Source of the DNA: CAZHAX01 sp964530325
Lineage (GTDB): Bacteria > Chloroflexota > Anaerolineae > B4-G1
Direction of reading: 5' to 3'
Length of the DNA stretch: 64,000 nt
NCBI GenBank assembly: GCA_964530325.1
Contig: CAZHAX010000002.1
Span: 124,001-188,000, forward strand
Shown here: positions 54,442-64,000 of the stretch, piece after piece
How the letters are laid out: the number at the start of each line of letters is the position of its first letter
Position numbering within the stretch: position 1 is the first letter of the stretch
Translations under genes and position numbers: made by a program
Notes under the pieces: model-generated
The model's database searches: none
What the model was told of the DNA's origin: nothing
What the model saw: only the letters and a program-made list of their open reading frames with translations

Positions 54442-55323
54442 TCACACAAGCTCCCCCTGCGCCACTGTGACAACCCGCCCGCCCACGAAGACGTCGATCC
54501 CGCCCTCCTGGTCTTCTGCGTGTAGGTAGAGGAGCGAAGGACGGCCGATCTCGTAGCCCTGTTCCGCGCGGACATCGATGTGGGGCTCACCCCAGTAGCG
54601 ATGGCGGGCCAGATAGGCGGCCAGGCAGCCGTTGCCGCTGCCCGTGGCCGGATCCTCCGGGATGTCGAAGCAGTCGACGAACACACGCACGGCAATATCG
54701 TTCCTCGGCTTGTGCGGCTGGTCCGTGAAGGCGAGCACCGGCTTGGCCCAGGTGTTCGCGATCAGGTCGAAGTATCTGGTTCTATCTACCCGCGCCCGCC
54801 GGAGCGCGTCCAGGCTTCTCAAGGGAACGATGATGAAGGGCAGGCCGGTGGAGACCTGTTCGACAGGGAAGCGGGTATCTATGTCGGCCACCTCTATGTT
54901 CAAGACCGGAGCGAGGGCCTGGGCGTCCAGCCTGTCGCCGAAGGTCGGCTCGATCTGCTTCATCGAGTAGATGCCGCCGGCGTCGTCGTCCTTGAAGGAG
55001 ACCGGGATGGGGCCCACCTTCAGATTGAGGACGATCTGCTCCGGAGGGCTGGGCGCCACCTCTGTTCTCAGGATGTGGGCTGTGCCCAGCGTCGGATGGC
55101 CGGCGAAGGGCACCTCCTCGGCAGGGGTGAAGATGCGCACGTCGTACCCCCCGTCCCTCGCGCTCTCCGCTATGATGAACGTCGTCTCGGAGTAGTGCAT
55201 CTCCTTGGCAATGCGCTGCATGAGCTGATCGGACAGCTCGCCGGTGCGGAATACGGCCAGCTGGTTGCCAGCATACTTCTCCTCGGCGAAGACGTCGACG
55301 ATGTAGAAGCGGATTCCTCCCAC
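54442..55323 (-). CDS. PhzF family isomerase/epimerase-like protein
   Basis: A 293-residue protein with two halves of the diaminopimelate-epimerase-like fold. The N-terminus (FYIVDVFAEEKYAGNQLAVF) and MHYSETTFII, with the catalytic Glu used by PhzF, are clear. VPFAGHPTLGTAHIL and DPATGSGNGCLAAYLA are the other family motifs. Most PhzF homologues outside phenazine clusters have unknown substrates, and no phenazine genes are nearby. The start is GTG 55323. Transcribed together with or before the unknown gene at 53728. Confidence 0.9.
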   Translation of the reverse strand: MGGIRFYIVDVFAEEKYAGNQLAVFRTGELSDQLMQRIAKEMHYSETTFIIAESARDGGYDVRIFTPAEEVPFAGHPTLGTAHILRTEVAPSPPEQIVLNLKVGPIPVSFKDDDAGGIYSMKQIEPTFGDRLDAQALAPVLNIEVADIDTRFPVEQVSTGLPFIIVPLRSLDALRRARVDRTRYFDLIANTWAKPVLAFTDQPHKPRNDIAVRVFVDCFDIPEDPATGSGNGCLAAYLARHRYWGEPHIDVRAEQGYEIGRPSLLYLHAEDQEGGIDVFVGGRVVTVAQGELV

Positions 55324-55559
55324 GTGGTCCGATCTCCGGTGGTCTCTGTGGACCGACTGCCTCTGGTGCGCACAATGGTACCTGACTAGGGCATAGCGCG
55401 CAAGTTGTGCCTGTGCGTCTATCCCGGCCGGCTGCCGGGACCAAGCCCGAACCTACACAGGGTCGTCCTTCCATCTTCACAGGACGCTTACGTCACCGGA
55501 GTATAAGTAGAATCGGATTGGCGAAGTGGCAATCCCAAATCAGTGAGGAGGTGAGCCTA

Positions 55560-56111
55560 GTGAAGCTTAGACGGTTGGTCCTGATATCGGGCGTGGTAGT
55601 CGCCGTGCTGCTGGCGGCCGGCATCATCGCCGCCACAGTGGCGCTCGCCGACGAAGTGGATCCTGGGCCCGAGAACCTGGTTGGGTGGTTCGGGCGCCGG
55701 GTGATGGGTCCCGGCATCGGCGGCCGGATGTTCGGCTTCGGAGGCGGCGACTGGACGGCCTACGATACCGCTGCCGAGGAACTGGGGCTTACGCCGGAGG
55801 AGCTCTTCGTTGAGTTGCACTCAGGGAAGTCCCTGGACGAGATCGCCGAGGCGGAGGGCGTCGACCTACAAGACGTGTACGACGCCATGAGTGCGGCGGC
55901 CCGCGCCGGTCAGGAAGAGGCTGTGCAGGAGGCCATCGAGCAGGCCCTGGCTGAGGGAAGCATCACCCAGGAGCAGGCCGACTGGCTGCTGCAGGGTCTG
56001 GAGCAGGGCTACCTGCCCGGCAGGCGGGGCTTTGGCCTTGGCCACGGATGGTTCGGCCACGGGCCCGGCGGCCACGGAAGGGGCGACTGCTCCGGCTCGG
56101 AGAGCGAGTAG
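55560..56111 (+). CDS. Exported DUF2680-like protein with Gly/His-rich tail
   Basis: A 183-residue exported protein. Residues 5-30 form a signal or anchor (LVLISGVVVAVLLAAGIIAATVALA). A helical domain at about 62-140 has ELGLTPEELFVELHSGKSLDEIAEAEGV and LAEGSITQEQADWLLQGLEQG, the pattern of DUF2680-like proteins. The tail is Gly/His-rich (GLGHGWFGHGPGGHGRGD) and could bind metal. GTG 55560 follows GAGGAGG by eight bases. It precedes the two-component genes by 262 bases and may be their target or sensor partner. Confidence 0.72.
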   Translation: MKLRRLVLISGVVVAVLLAAGIIAATVALADEVDPGPENLVGWFGRRVMGPGIGGRMFGFGGGDWTAYDTAAEELGLTPEELFVELHSGKSLDEIAEAEGVDLQDVYDAMSAAARAGQEEAVQEAIEQALAEGSITQEQADWLLQGLEQGYLPGRRGFGLGHGWFGHGPGGHGRGDCSGSESE

Positions 56112-56166
56112 TAGCTCCTGCTGCGCGGGAGGTCCGGCAAATCAACCGAGGTCGGACCTTCCAGGT

Positions 56167-56206
56167 CACACACGGGGACGGGACGAGAGTCCCATCCCCG
56201 TGTGTG
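56167..56206 (+). terminator. Long hairpin after the DUF2680-like gene
   Basis: CACACACGGGGA and GGGAC (56167-56184) pair with GTCCC and TCCCCGTGTGTG (56189-56206) around GAGA, with one mismatch. No T-tract follows, so it may stabilise the 3' end rather than terminate. Confidence 0.55.
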
Positions 56207-56252
56207 CGCCAGTGCCCCCGAACGGTGCTGGCCCGAGTCTCTCATCTACATA

Positions 56253-56282
56253 CAACCTACACATTTGGTTCACAGGTTGGTT
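56253..56282 (+). promoter_or_regulatory. Repeated and inverted motif upstream of the response regulator
   Basis: TTGGTT occurs at 56265-56270 and 56277-56282, 12 bases apart, and CAACCT (56253-56258) is the inverse of AGGTTG (56274-56279). OmpR-family regulators often bind direct repeats of about 11 bases, so autoregulation is possible. No clear promoter accompanies it. Confidence 0.3.
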
Positions 56283-56373
56283 GCACGCTCGCTGTAGACT
56301 TGATCGTCAGAATCATAGGAAGCCCGCCTGGGCCACTTTACCTGAGGACTCCCAGGTGGGTAAGGATGTAGCG

Positions 56374-57063
56374 ATGGCCAAGCGCAAGGTACTGGTGGTT
56401 GACGACGACCGCAAGATCGTGGACCTGGTGCGCCTATACCTGGAGAAGGATGGATACCGCGTACTGGCGGCCTACGATGGGCTGCGGGCGCTGGAGATGG
56501 CCCGCCGCGAGCAGCCAGACCTGATAGTGCTCGACCTGATGCTTCCCGGTATGGACGGGCTCGACGTGTGCCGTACGCTGCAGGGCGAGTCCGAGGTGCC
56601 CATCATCATGCTCACGGCGCGGACGACTGACGAGGACAAGCTGATCGGGCTGGAGATCGGAGCGGACGACTACGTCACCAAGCCCTTCAATCCGCGAGAA
56701 ATGGTGGCCAGGGTGCGGGCGGTTCTGCGCCGCACGGACCGGGAGCGGGACCAGGGGCCTGCGGAATTGCGCGTGGGTGACCTGACGATCGATCGGCGCC
56801 GCCACGAGGTGCGCCTGGGGTCCCGTCTGGTGAATCTGACGCCTACCGAGTTCAAGCTGCTGGAGGTGCTGGCGAGCGAGCCAGGCCGCGCTTTCACCAG
56901 ACTGGAACTGCTCGACGATGCACTAGGGCAGGGCTTCGTGGGGTTCGAGCGCACTGTTGACGTCCACATCAAGAACCTGCGCAAGAAGATCGAGCCGGAC
57001 TCCAGGCAACCGGCCTATGTCAGGACGGTCTACGGAGTGGGCTACAAGCTCAATGAGCGTTGA
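56374..57063 (+). CDS. OmpR/PhoB-family response regulator
   Basis: A 229-residue regulator. The receiver domain (1-118) has the acidic pocket VVDDDRK, the phospho-acceptor Asp in LIVLDLMLPGMDG near residue 52, and the KPF Lys near residue 103. The C-terminal winged helix (about 130-227) has LTPTEFKLLEVLASEPGRAFTR and RTVDVHIKNLRKKIEPD. ATG 56374 is the start of the receiver domain. The kinase gene follows with overlapping or adjacent codons. It probably controls the efflux genes downstream or the exported protein upstream. Confidence 0.94.
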   Translation: MAKRKVLVVDDDRKIVDLVRLYLEKDGYRVLAAYDGLRALEMARREQPDLIVLDLMLPGMDGLDVCRTLQGESEVPIIMLTARTTDEDKLIGLEIGADDYVTKPFNPREMVARVRAVLRRTDRERDQGPAELRVGDLTIDRRRHEVRLGSRLVNLTPTEFKLLEVLASEPGRAFTRLELLDDALGQGFVGFERTVDVHIKNLRKKIEPDSRQPAYVRTVYGVGYKLNER

Positions 57064-57068
57064 TTGAC

Positions 57069-58412
57069 ATGCGATCTCTGCGTGTGCGCCTTATCGTCGC
57101 CTTGATCCTGGTGGTCGTGGCCGCAGTCGGCGCCATCGCCTGGTTCAGCACGCGGGTCACGGCCAGCGAGTTCCAGGGCTGGGCGGACCAGCGAGGGATG
57201 ATGCGCGACCGGCGGTTTCAGGGCTTCCTCGCCATGCACCACTCCCTATACGGTGACTGGGACTCCGTCCAGCAGGAACTCGAGGAGATGATGGAGCTCA
57301 CCGGGGAGCGTGTCGTCCTGGCCGATCCTTTGGGCCTGGTCCTGGCCGATTCGGAGGGCGAGTGGATAGGCGAGGTGGTGGGCCGGGATTGGGGACCGCC
57401 CGACGCCATCATCATGGACCGGGGCCTGCCTGTGGGCGGCGTCTACGTAAACCCTCCGGGCGGGACTGAGAGCCCGGCGGCGGACGAGACGGTGGTGGCC
57501 AGCGTGAACCGGGGGCTCCTGTGGGTTGCGGGCGGGGCCGGCCTGGTGGCGGTGCTGCTGGTGCTGGGCGTCTCCCGCCGCATCTTCGCTCCGGTCGAGG
57601 CATTGACCTCGGCCGTCCGGAGCATGGGGTCTGGAGACCTGAGCCAGCGCGTCGAGATCGACTCGAAGGACGAGATCGGCGAGTTGGCCCGGGCGTTCAA
57701 CAGCATGGCGGACGAGCTGGCCCGGGCGGAGGAACTGCGCCGCAATATGGTGACCGACGTGGCCCACGAACTGCGCACGCCGCTGACGAACATCCGGGGC
57801 TACCTGGAGGCGCTGCGCGAGGGGGTGCTCGAGCCGGAGCCGCACATCGTTGAGTCCCTGCACGAGGAGGCTCTGCTGCTCAACCACCTGATCGACGACC
57901 TGCAGGAGCTCTCGCTCGCTGAGGCCGGCCAGCTGAGGCTGGAGCGGCAGCCGGTCGCTGCGGCCGACCTCGTGTCCCAGGCGGTGAAGGCGGCCACCCC
58001 GCGGGCAGAGGCGGGGCAGGTGGCGCTGCGGGTCGATGTACCGGGGAATCTGCCGCTTGTCGACGTCGATGTCCGGCGCGTCGGACAGGTGCTGCGCAAC
58101 CTGCTGGACAACGCCCTGAGCCACACACCCGCAGGTGGCGAGGTTGCTGTCGTTGCCCGCGCCGGCGACGAAGGGGTGGAGATGTCTGTCCGGGACACTG
58201 GCTCCGGGATAGACTCGGCTGACATTCCCTACATCTTCGAGCGCTTCTACCGCGCCGACAAGTCCCGCTCGCGGGATACGGGCGGTGTGGGGCTGGGGCT
58301 GGCCATCGCCAGGCAACTGGTCGAAGCACACGGGGGCAAGATAGCGGTGGAAAGCGAGCCGGGAAAGGGCACACGTTTCAGCTTCGTCCTACCCCTGGCG
58401 GATACCTCGTGA
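57069..58412 (+). CDS. Sensor histidine kinase
   Basis: A 447-residue membrane kinase. TM1 is at about 6-27 and TM2 at about 152-172, enclosing an extracytoplasmic sensor of about 125 residues. HAMP follows (FAPVEALTSAVRSMGSGDLSQRV), then the H-box DVAHELRTPLTNIRGYLEAL near residue 234, the N-box LLDNALSHTPAGG, and the DTGSGI and GVGLGLAIARQLVEAHGG ATP-lid motifs. ATG 57069 or the TTG at 57060 that overlaps the regulator stop could start it. Ligand unknown; context points to envelope stress or toxic compounds. Confidence 0.93.
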   Translation: MRSLRVRLIVALILVVVAAVGAIAWFSTRVTASEFQGWADQRGMMRDRRFQGFLAMHHSLYGDWDSVQQELEEMMELTGERVVLADPLGLVLADSEGEWIGEVVGRDWGPPDAIIMDRGLPVGGVYVNPPGGTESPAADETVVASVNRGLLWVAGGAGLVAVLLVLGVSRRIFAPVEALTSAVRSMGSGDLSQRVEIDSKDEIGELARAFNSMADELARAEELRRNMVTDVAHELRTPLTNIRGYLEALREGVLEPEPHIVESLHEEALLLNHLIDDLQELSLAEAGQLRLERQPVAAADLVSQAVKAATPRAEAGQVALRVDVPGNLPLVDVDVRRVGQVLRNLLDNALSHTPAGGEVAVVARAGDEGVEMSVRDTGSGIDSADIPYIFERFYRADKSRSRDTGGVGLGLAIARQLVEAHGGKIAVESEPGKGTRFSFVLPLADTS

Positions 58413-58575
58413 TCGATGCCAACCTTTACGTGATTCACTTCTGCTCTGCGCAGGCGCACAGCAGACCTGCGGCACGATTGGGGCGCTGCCGAAGCGGCGA
58501 AGGCGTAGTGCTGCTGGCAGCTGCGGCTGACGCGAGGGCGGCGCCTGGGGATGGAGTGATCGGAGGAGAAGCCTG

Positions 58576-59967
58576 ATGGCGAAACGCAGAGCCTTGATCA
58601 TCGCCGGCGGAGTGCTCGGGGTGGCCCTGATAGGCTACGCCGGCTTCGTCCTACTGATCGCGCCGACTGCGTCGACTGACGAAGCCTCCGAGCCCGCGCT
58701 GGAGACGGCGACTGTGGCGCGGGGCGATATCGTGATGACGGTCTCCGGCAGCGGGGAGCTGGTGCCGGCCTCCGAAGTCGACCTCTCCTTCCGCGCCGGC
58801 GGCATTGTCGACGAGGTGCTGGTCGACAGGGGCGACCACGTTCAGCAGGGCCAACTGCTGGCCTCGCTGCAGCTGGACCGGCTGGAGCTGGCGCTGTTCG
58901 AGGCGGAGATCGATCTCCAGGTGGCCCAGATGGAGCTCGAGGAGCTGCAGGAGGGATCGAACCAGGATGCACTGGCCGACGCTCAGGCTGCTCTGCGGGA
59001 TGCTCAGGTCGAGCTTGAACTGGCGCAGGATTCCTACGATCGGTCGATCAACTCCAATCTCGACGCTGCTATCTCCAGTCGCCAGGCGGACTACGATTGG
59101 TGGCAGGGTTACTACCAGCATCAGAAGGGTCTTTACGAAGCGGGCAACCTGAGCCAGGAGGACCACGACTGGGCTCTGCTGGCGCTGATCGCTGCCGAAG
59201 GCCGGCTGCGAGCCGCGACAAACGCGGCTGAGAACGAGGAGATCCAGGCCGAGAGCCGGCTGAGCCAGGCTCAGGCCGGCGTGGACCAGGCCTGGGCGGA
59301 CCTCTTGCAGGCGCAGAGCGAGCCGTGCGAAGATACTCTGCAGAAGGCTGCGCTCGACCTGGACAAGGCGAAGCTGGCCTACGACGAGGCGGCTGCGGAT
59401 CTCGCTGCGGCTCGCCTGGCCGCCCCTTTTGACGGGGTGGTCATGGATGTCTCCATCACACCCGGAGAGCAGGCCGGCTCAAACGCGCCCGCCATCACCC
59501 TGGGGGCGCTGGCCGAGCCGATGGTGCTCTTCTGGGTGGAGGAGGCAGACCTGGCCAGCATGGCCGCAGACCAGCGAGTCAGCGTCACCTTCGAGTCCTG
59601 GCCGGACTACGTCTTCGACGGGGAGATCGTTCTGGTCTACGCCAAGCTGGTACAGGTGGGCATGACGACCGCCGTGCAGGCCTGGGCGACCGTGGTCGGG
59701 CCGGAGGACGTGGGTCAGGAAGTTCAGCTGCTGTCTGGTATGACGGCGGAGGTCGAGGTGATCGCCGCCGAGGCGACGGACGTGCTGCTCGTGCCGCTCG
59801 AAGCGCTGCATGAGGAATCGCCGGACGAGTACTTCGTCTACGTCGTCGGCGCAGGTGGCGAGCTGGAGAGACGCCCGGTGGTCGTGGGCATGCTGGGCTA
59901 TACCAACGCGGAGATAGTCGATGGCGTAGAGTTGCGCGAAGTCGTCGCCGTAGGTGATATCGGCTGA
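58576..59967 (+). CDS. Membrane-fusion (MacA/HlyD-like) adaptor 1
   Basis: A 463-residue adaptor. An N-terminal membrane anchor (8-28) is followed by a lipoyl half (VARGDIVMTVSGSGELVPASEVDLSFRAGGIVDEVLVDRGDHVQQGQLLA). A long alpha-helical coiled coil spans about 100-270, the second lipoyl half has APFDGVVMDVSITPGEQ, and the beta-barrel region ends the chain. It should couple the ABC pump encoded downstream to an outer component or substrate. ATG 58576 follows GGAGGAGAAGCCTG. A paralogous adaptor gene follows 41 bases later. Confidence 0.9.
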   Translation: MAKRRALIIAGGVLGVALIGYAGFVLLIAPTASTDEASEPALETATVARGDIVMTVSGSGELVPASEVDLSFRAGGIVDEVLVDRGDHVQQGQLLASLQLDRLELALFEAEIDLQVAQMELEELQEGSNQDALADAQAALRDAQVELELAQDSYDRSINSNLDAAISSRQADYDWWQGYYQHQKGLYEAGNLSQEDHDWALLALIAAEGRLRAATNAAENEEIQAESRLSQAQAGVDQAWADLLQAQSEPCEDTLQKAALDLDKAKLAYDEAAADLAAARLAAPFDGVVMDVSITPGEQAGSNAPAITLGALAEPMVLFWVEEADLASMAADQRVSVTFESWPDYVFDGEIVLVYAKLVQVGMTTAVQAWATVVGPEDVGQEVQLLSGMTAEVEVIAAEATDVLLVPLEALHEESPDEYFVYVVGAGGELERRPVVVGMLGYTNAEIVDGVELREVVAVGDIG

Positions 59968-60008
59968 CGCTCAGTGCCCCTGCCTCTGCCTGGGTTGATG
60001 GAGGAACG

Positions 60009-61481
60009 ATGCCGAGAATCAGCAAGAAGGCGCTGCGCATAGGGCTGGCGGCCACGCTAGTCGCGGCGGGCGGGGGATATTCTCTCTACAAGCTTGTCCT
60101 GGAGCAGAGCCGGGAAGAGGACGAGCCGGCGCTGGCAACGGCCGAGGTGCGCCTGGGGGACGTCGTGATTTCGGTGAGCGGCTCCGGCGAGCTCGTGCCG
60201 GGCGCCGAGGCTGATCTGGCCTTTGGGAGCGCGGGATATGTGGCCGAGGCGCTCGTGGAAGCGGGCGACCGAGTGCACCAGGGCGACTTACTGGCACGAT
60301 TGGACACTGCTGAGCTGGAGCTGTCCGTTGCGGATGCGGCCATCAAGTCACGTCAGGCCGACATGGACCTGAGCGAGCTGCAGTCCAGCCCGACCGATGC
60401 CGACCTGGCAAGCGCCAGGATGTCCTACGAGAGCGCTCTGGTTTCGCACCAGGTCGCTGAGAACGGCTACGAGAACGCGCTCAACTCCTCGCTCGACGCC
60501 TCAGTCAACTCCACCAGGATGCAGCTGGACGCAGCAGCGGCGCTCTACTGGGATCTGGAATCGAATGGTGCTCCCGCGAGCCAGGTCGAAGCGGCGTACA
60601 ACGACATGGTTCAGACCGAGTCGCGCTACGGCGACCTGGTCCGCCAGGCCGAGCTTGAGCAGCTCCAGGCGAAGAACAAGCTGGATCAGGCGGCGGACAG
60701 GCTCCGGGATGCGTGGGAAAGGCTCGTCGAGGTGCAGGCGGGGCCCGGCGTCGATGAGATCATGCGGGCGCAGCTGGCTGCGGACCGGGCGGAACTGGCT
60801 CTGGCGGATGCCCAGGAGGCTCTGGAGAGCGCGGATCTGCGTGCTCCCTTCGACGGCATTGTGCTGGAGGTCAATGCGCTCGCCGGAGAGCACGTCGGGA
60901 CGGGCCCCATGATGACACTCATCGACATGGACGAGCCGCTGGTCCAGTTCTGGGTGGAGGAGGCCGACCTCAGCGGAGTACAGATTGGGTACCGGGTGGA
61001 CATCCACTTCGAAGCGCTGCCGGACGGTGTGTTCAGCGGTGAGGTCGTCGCTGTCGACCCGTCGCTCGTGTCGGTTGGAGGCACGCTTGCTGTGCAGGCC
61101 TGGGCCAGCGTCGATGTGCCGGCCGGCCAGCACCTGCTCGGGGGCATGAACGCCTACCTGGATGTGATCGCCGCGGAGGCGAGGGGTGTGCTGCTGGTCC
61201 CGGTGGAGGCTGTGCGCCAGCTGGGCGAGGAGTCGTTCGCCCTCTTCGTCGTGCGGCCGGACGGCGAGCTGGAGCTGCGCCTGGTCGATGTGGGTCTCTA
61301 CAACTTCGTCTATGCTGAGATCACCTCCGGCGTGGAGATGGGCGAAACCGTCAGCGCTGGGGTGGAGGAGAGCACGGACGCCACAGTTCCTCAGTTCCAG
61401 ATGCCCGGCGAAGGGTTTATCTTCAGCCCCGGTGGCGGCGGCGGGGGATTCGTTGTGGGCCCGGGTGGGGGCGGCAGGTAG
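60009..61481 (+). CDS. Membrane-fusion (MacA/HlyD-like) adaptor 2
   Basis: A 490-residue paralogue of the preceding adaptor, with the same order: anchor (10-30), lipoyl half (VRLGDVVISVSGSGELVPGAEADLAFGSAGYVAEALV), coiled coil (about 95-265), second lipoyl half (APFDGIVLEVNALAGEHVG) and barrel. It differs in its glycine-rich C-terminal tail, SPGGGGGGFVVGPGGGGR. ATG 60009 follows GGAGGAACG. The two adaptors may form a mixed assembly or serve different conditions. It is followed 13 bases later by the ABC ATPase gene. Confidence 0.9.
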   Translation: MPRISKKALRIGLAATLVAAGGGYSLYKLVLEQSREEDEPALATAEVRLGDVVISVSGSGELVPGAEADLAFGSAGYVAEALVEAGDRVHQGDLLARLDTAELELSVADAAIKSRQADMDLSELQSSPTDADLASARMSYESALVSHQVAENGYENALNSSLDASVNSTRMQLDAAAALYWDLESNGAPASQVEAAYNDMVQTESRYGDLVRQAELEQLQAKNKLDQAADRLRDAWERLVEVQAGPGVDEIMRAQLAADRAELALADAQEALESADLRAPFDGIVLEVNALAGEHVGTGPMMTLIDMDEPLVQFWVEEADLSGVQIGYRVDIHFEALPDGVFSGEVVAVDPSLVSVGGTLAVQAWASVDVPAGQHLLGGMNAYLDVIAAEARGVLLVPVEAVRQLGEESFALFVVRPDGELELRLVDVGLYNFVYAEITSGVEMGETVSAGVEESTDATVPQFQMPGEGFIFSPGGGGGGFVVGPGGGGR

Positions 61482-61494
61482 AAGGGGCGCGACT

Positions 61495-62267
<773 letters not shown>

Positions 62268-62271
<4 letters not shown>

Positions 62272-63521
62272 GCCTGTGGCGCACCGTGAAGGTGGCCTGG
62301 GAAGGTCTGACGCTGAACAAGGGGCGCTCGGTCCTGACGATGCTTGGTGTGATCATCGGCGTGGCCTCTGTCATCGTGATGATGGCGGTGAGCTCGGGGG
62401 CTGAAGCCGAGATCGCGGACCAGATCAATGCTCTGGGCGCGAACTTGATAATGGTCATGCCCTCGTTTACGCGGGTGGGCTTCGGAGGAGGGATGCAGGG
62501 GCCGGGCGCAGGCTCCCTGGCCAGCGGCCCGACTAGCGGCCTGACGTTCGACGACGTCGGAGCGATCGAAGCGGAGGTGGACGGCGTCGACGGTGTCTCG
62601 GCGGAGCAGACGACGAGCCAGGAAGTGAGCGGGGGCGGAGTCACACTGGATGGCATTCAGGTTGTGGGAACGACCTCCGGATTCACGCACGTGCGCGACT
62701 ATGAGGTGGCGGAGGGTCGCTTCCTGACCGACGACGACAACGAGCGTAGGAACAAGGTAGTTGTTCTAGGATCGTCAATCACCGAAGAGCTGTTCGGCGT
62801 ATCGGCTGCAGTCGGCGCGTCGGTCAAGATCGGCTCGACCAGGTTCACCGTCGTGGGGGTGATGGAGCAGAAGGGAGTCGTGGGCAACACGGACTACGAC
62901 GGCCGCGCCTACATCCCCATCACGGTAGTCTTCCAGAGGTTCACCAGTGCCCGCTTTGGGGGCGATACGATACGCACGCTCTACGTGGCTGCCGAGAGCA
63001 AGGATGTGATGGAGAGCGTAATGCAGGATGTGACGCTGCTCCTGATCGACCGGCACGAAGTGGATCCGGAGGCGCCTGATTTCAGCCTGATGACGCAGGA
63101 CAGCATCATCGACACGGCCACATCGACGACGGCGGCTTTCCGCGACCTGCTGGCCTGGGTGGCCGGCGTTTCACTTGTCGTCGGCGGCATCGGCATCATG
63201 AACATCATGTTGGTCAGCGTCACCGAGCGGACCCGCGAAATCGGCCTCCGCCAGGCCATTGGCGCCCGGCCGCGCGACGTGCAGTTGCAGTTCCTGCTGG
63301 AGGCAGTGATGCTCAGCCTGATCGGCGGGCTGGCGGGCGTGCTGGCCGGCGTGGCCGGTTCCTACGTCTTCGGGGCTGTGGGAACGATGCGCACGGAGCT
63401 GGTGGGGTCGTCGATCCCACTGGCCTTCGCTGCCGCGGCTACGGTGGGCATCTTCTTCGGCTACTACCCGGCCACACAGGCGGCGCGCCTGGATCCGATC
63501 GAGGCCTTGCGGAGGGAATGA
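62268..63521 (+). CDS. ABC transporter permease, MacB-like
   Basis: A 417-residue FtsX-family permease with the typical topology: TM1 at about 18-42 (GRSVLTMLGVIIGVASVIVMMAV), a large extracytoplasmic domain (about 50-290), then three helices. The GIGIMNIMLVSVTERTREIGLRQAIGA motif near residue 305 is characteristic of MacB-type mechanotransmission pumps. With the ATPase and adaptors it should export a peptide, lipid or drug-like compound. The start overlaps the ATPase stop (ATGA). Confidence 0.93.
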
Positions 63522-63602
63522 CGCACCATTCTTGATCCTGGATTGGAGACCCATCATCCGATATCCAGGACTGACCATCCAGGACTCAGTAAGGAGTGAT
63601 CC

Positions 63603-64000
63603 ATGAAACAACGACTGATCGTACTTACGGCCGTGCTGGCGGTGACGGCAGCCGCCTGCGGCGGCACGCCGACCACCGAAGGCATGGACGAGCTGGGCGG
63701 CGAATACACCAGCGATGTGCTCGATACTGCCTACGACGGCGCTCTGAGCGCGGCCAACCAGCTGGCGCTGGGCACGCTGCTGCTCGAGGACACCGCAAGT
63801 GCGGTCGATGCCGGGCAGGCCGCTGAACTCCTACCCTTGTGGCAGGCGCTGCAGGGAGGCGTAACGCTTGAAGCTGAAGCGGAGGCGGTGCTGAGGCAGA
63901 TCGAGGCAGCGATGACTACGGAGCAGCTGGAAGCGATAGCGTCCATGCAGCTGACCCAGGAGGACATGCAGACCTGGATGGCCGACCAGGGCTACGGCAT
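63603..64000 (+). CDS. Lipoprotein, truncated by the window end
   Basis: The first 132 residues of a lipoprotein. A signal with lipobox AAAC near residue 19 is followed by a helical region rich in Leu, Glu and Gln (LLPLWQALQGGVTLEAEAEAV, then MTTEQLEAIASMQLTQEDMQ). The pattern resembles small Spy/CpxP-like helical domains, but this is only an impression. ATG 63603 follows AAGGAGTGATCC. It comes 81 bases after the ABC permease and may be part of that operon. The stop lies beyond 64000. Confidence 0.75.
   Translation, partial: MKQRLIVLTAVLAVTAAACGGTPTTEGMDELGGEYTSDVLDTAYDGALSAANQLALGTLLLEDTASAVDAGQAAELLPLWQALQGGVTLEAEAEAVLRQIEAAMTTEQLEAIASMQLTQEDMQTWMADQGYG

Noticed and set aside
63522..63602. 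Direct repeat ATCCAGGACT (two copies) and a related inverted copy before the last lipoprotein gene
   Set aside because: Only two short copies in about 30 bases; probably local duplication, with no promoter or site that I can name.

Overview
The window is a gene-dense, high-GC bacterial chromosome segment with no rRNA, tRNA, insertion sequence, phage or CRISPR array that I can see. Several traits suggest a Chloroflexota member (inference, perhaps Anaerolineae-like): a fused GlyQS glycyl-tRNA synthetase, lipoproteins with Thr/Pro-rich stalks after the lipobox, an UMF1-type transporter, a T-box leader, and consensus TTGACA/TATAAT promoters in a GC-rich genome. No marker gene here proves the phylum.

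Layout. 1-5 kb: glyQS, a small membrane protein, a DUF3048 lipoprotein. 5-8.5 kb (minus): a ROK kinase followed by the three AmmeMemoRadiSam genes (radical SAM, MEMO1, AMMECR1). 8.6-17.2 kb: an FAD-linked oxidase, a degenerate metallo-beta-lactamase-fold protein, a zinc-ribbon protein, a copZ-copA copper pair, a Yip1-like protein, mobB and an MFS transporter. 17.4-27.3 kb: aspS behind an Asp/Asn-rich leader peptide and terminator, a candidate structured RNA, an MBL hydrolase and RNase H-like gene, a T-box leader controlling a GNAT and alaX, then ilvE and ileS transcribed divergently. 27.4-32.7 kb: a DksA/TraR protein, lspA, a glycosyltransferase remnant, an RluD-type pseudouridine synthase, a beta-helix lipoprotein and a zinc-ribbon membrane protein. 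32.7-46.2 kb: a 13-kb branched-chain amino acid operon, ilvB-ilvN-ilvC-(NQO-like)-leuA-(unknown)-(DUF1330)-leuC-leuD-cimA-leuB-ilvD. 46.2-55.3 kb: a CHAP-domain secreted protein, a HAD-Nudix fusion, a lipoprotein, a zinc alcohol dehydrogenase, a Phd/RelE toxin-antitoxin pair, hflX, two unknowns and a PhzF protein. 55.5-64 kb: a DUF2680-like exported protein, an OmpR-type response regulator and sensor kinase, two tandem membrane-fusion adaptors, an ABC ATPase and permease, and a lipoprotein cut by the window end.

The most striking result is translation-coupled attenuation. The BCAA operon starts from a perfect TTGACA-17-TATAAT promoter and carries two tandem units, each a leader peptide packed with Leu/Val/Ile codons followed by a GC-rich terminator hairpin. 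aspS carries an equivalent unit whose leader peptide contains DDNDNPN. In aspS and in the second ilv unit a GGGCGGC segment just upstream of the leader stop can pair with the GCCGCCC 5' arm of the terminator, the arrangement expected for ribosome-controlled antitermination. The aspS product has His31 and Gly83, residues I recall as marking non-discriminating AspRS, which fits a leader that reads both Asp and Asn codons. Together with the T-box, this stretch appears to sense aminoacyl-tRNA charging by two unrelated RNA mechanisms.
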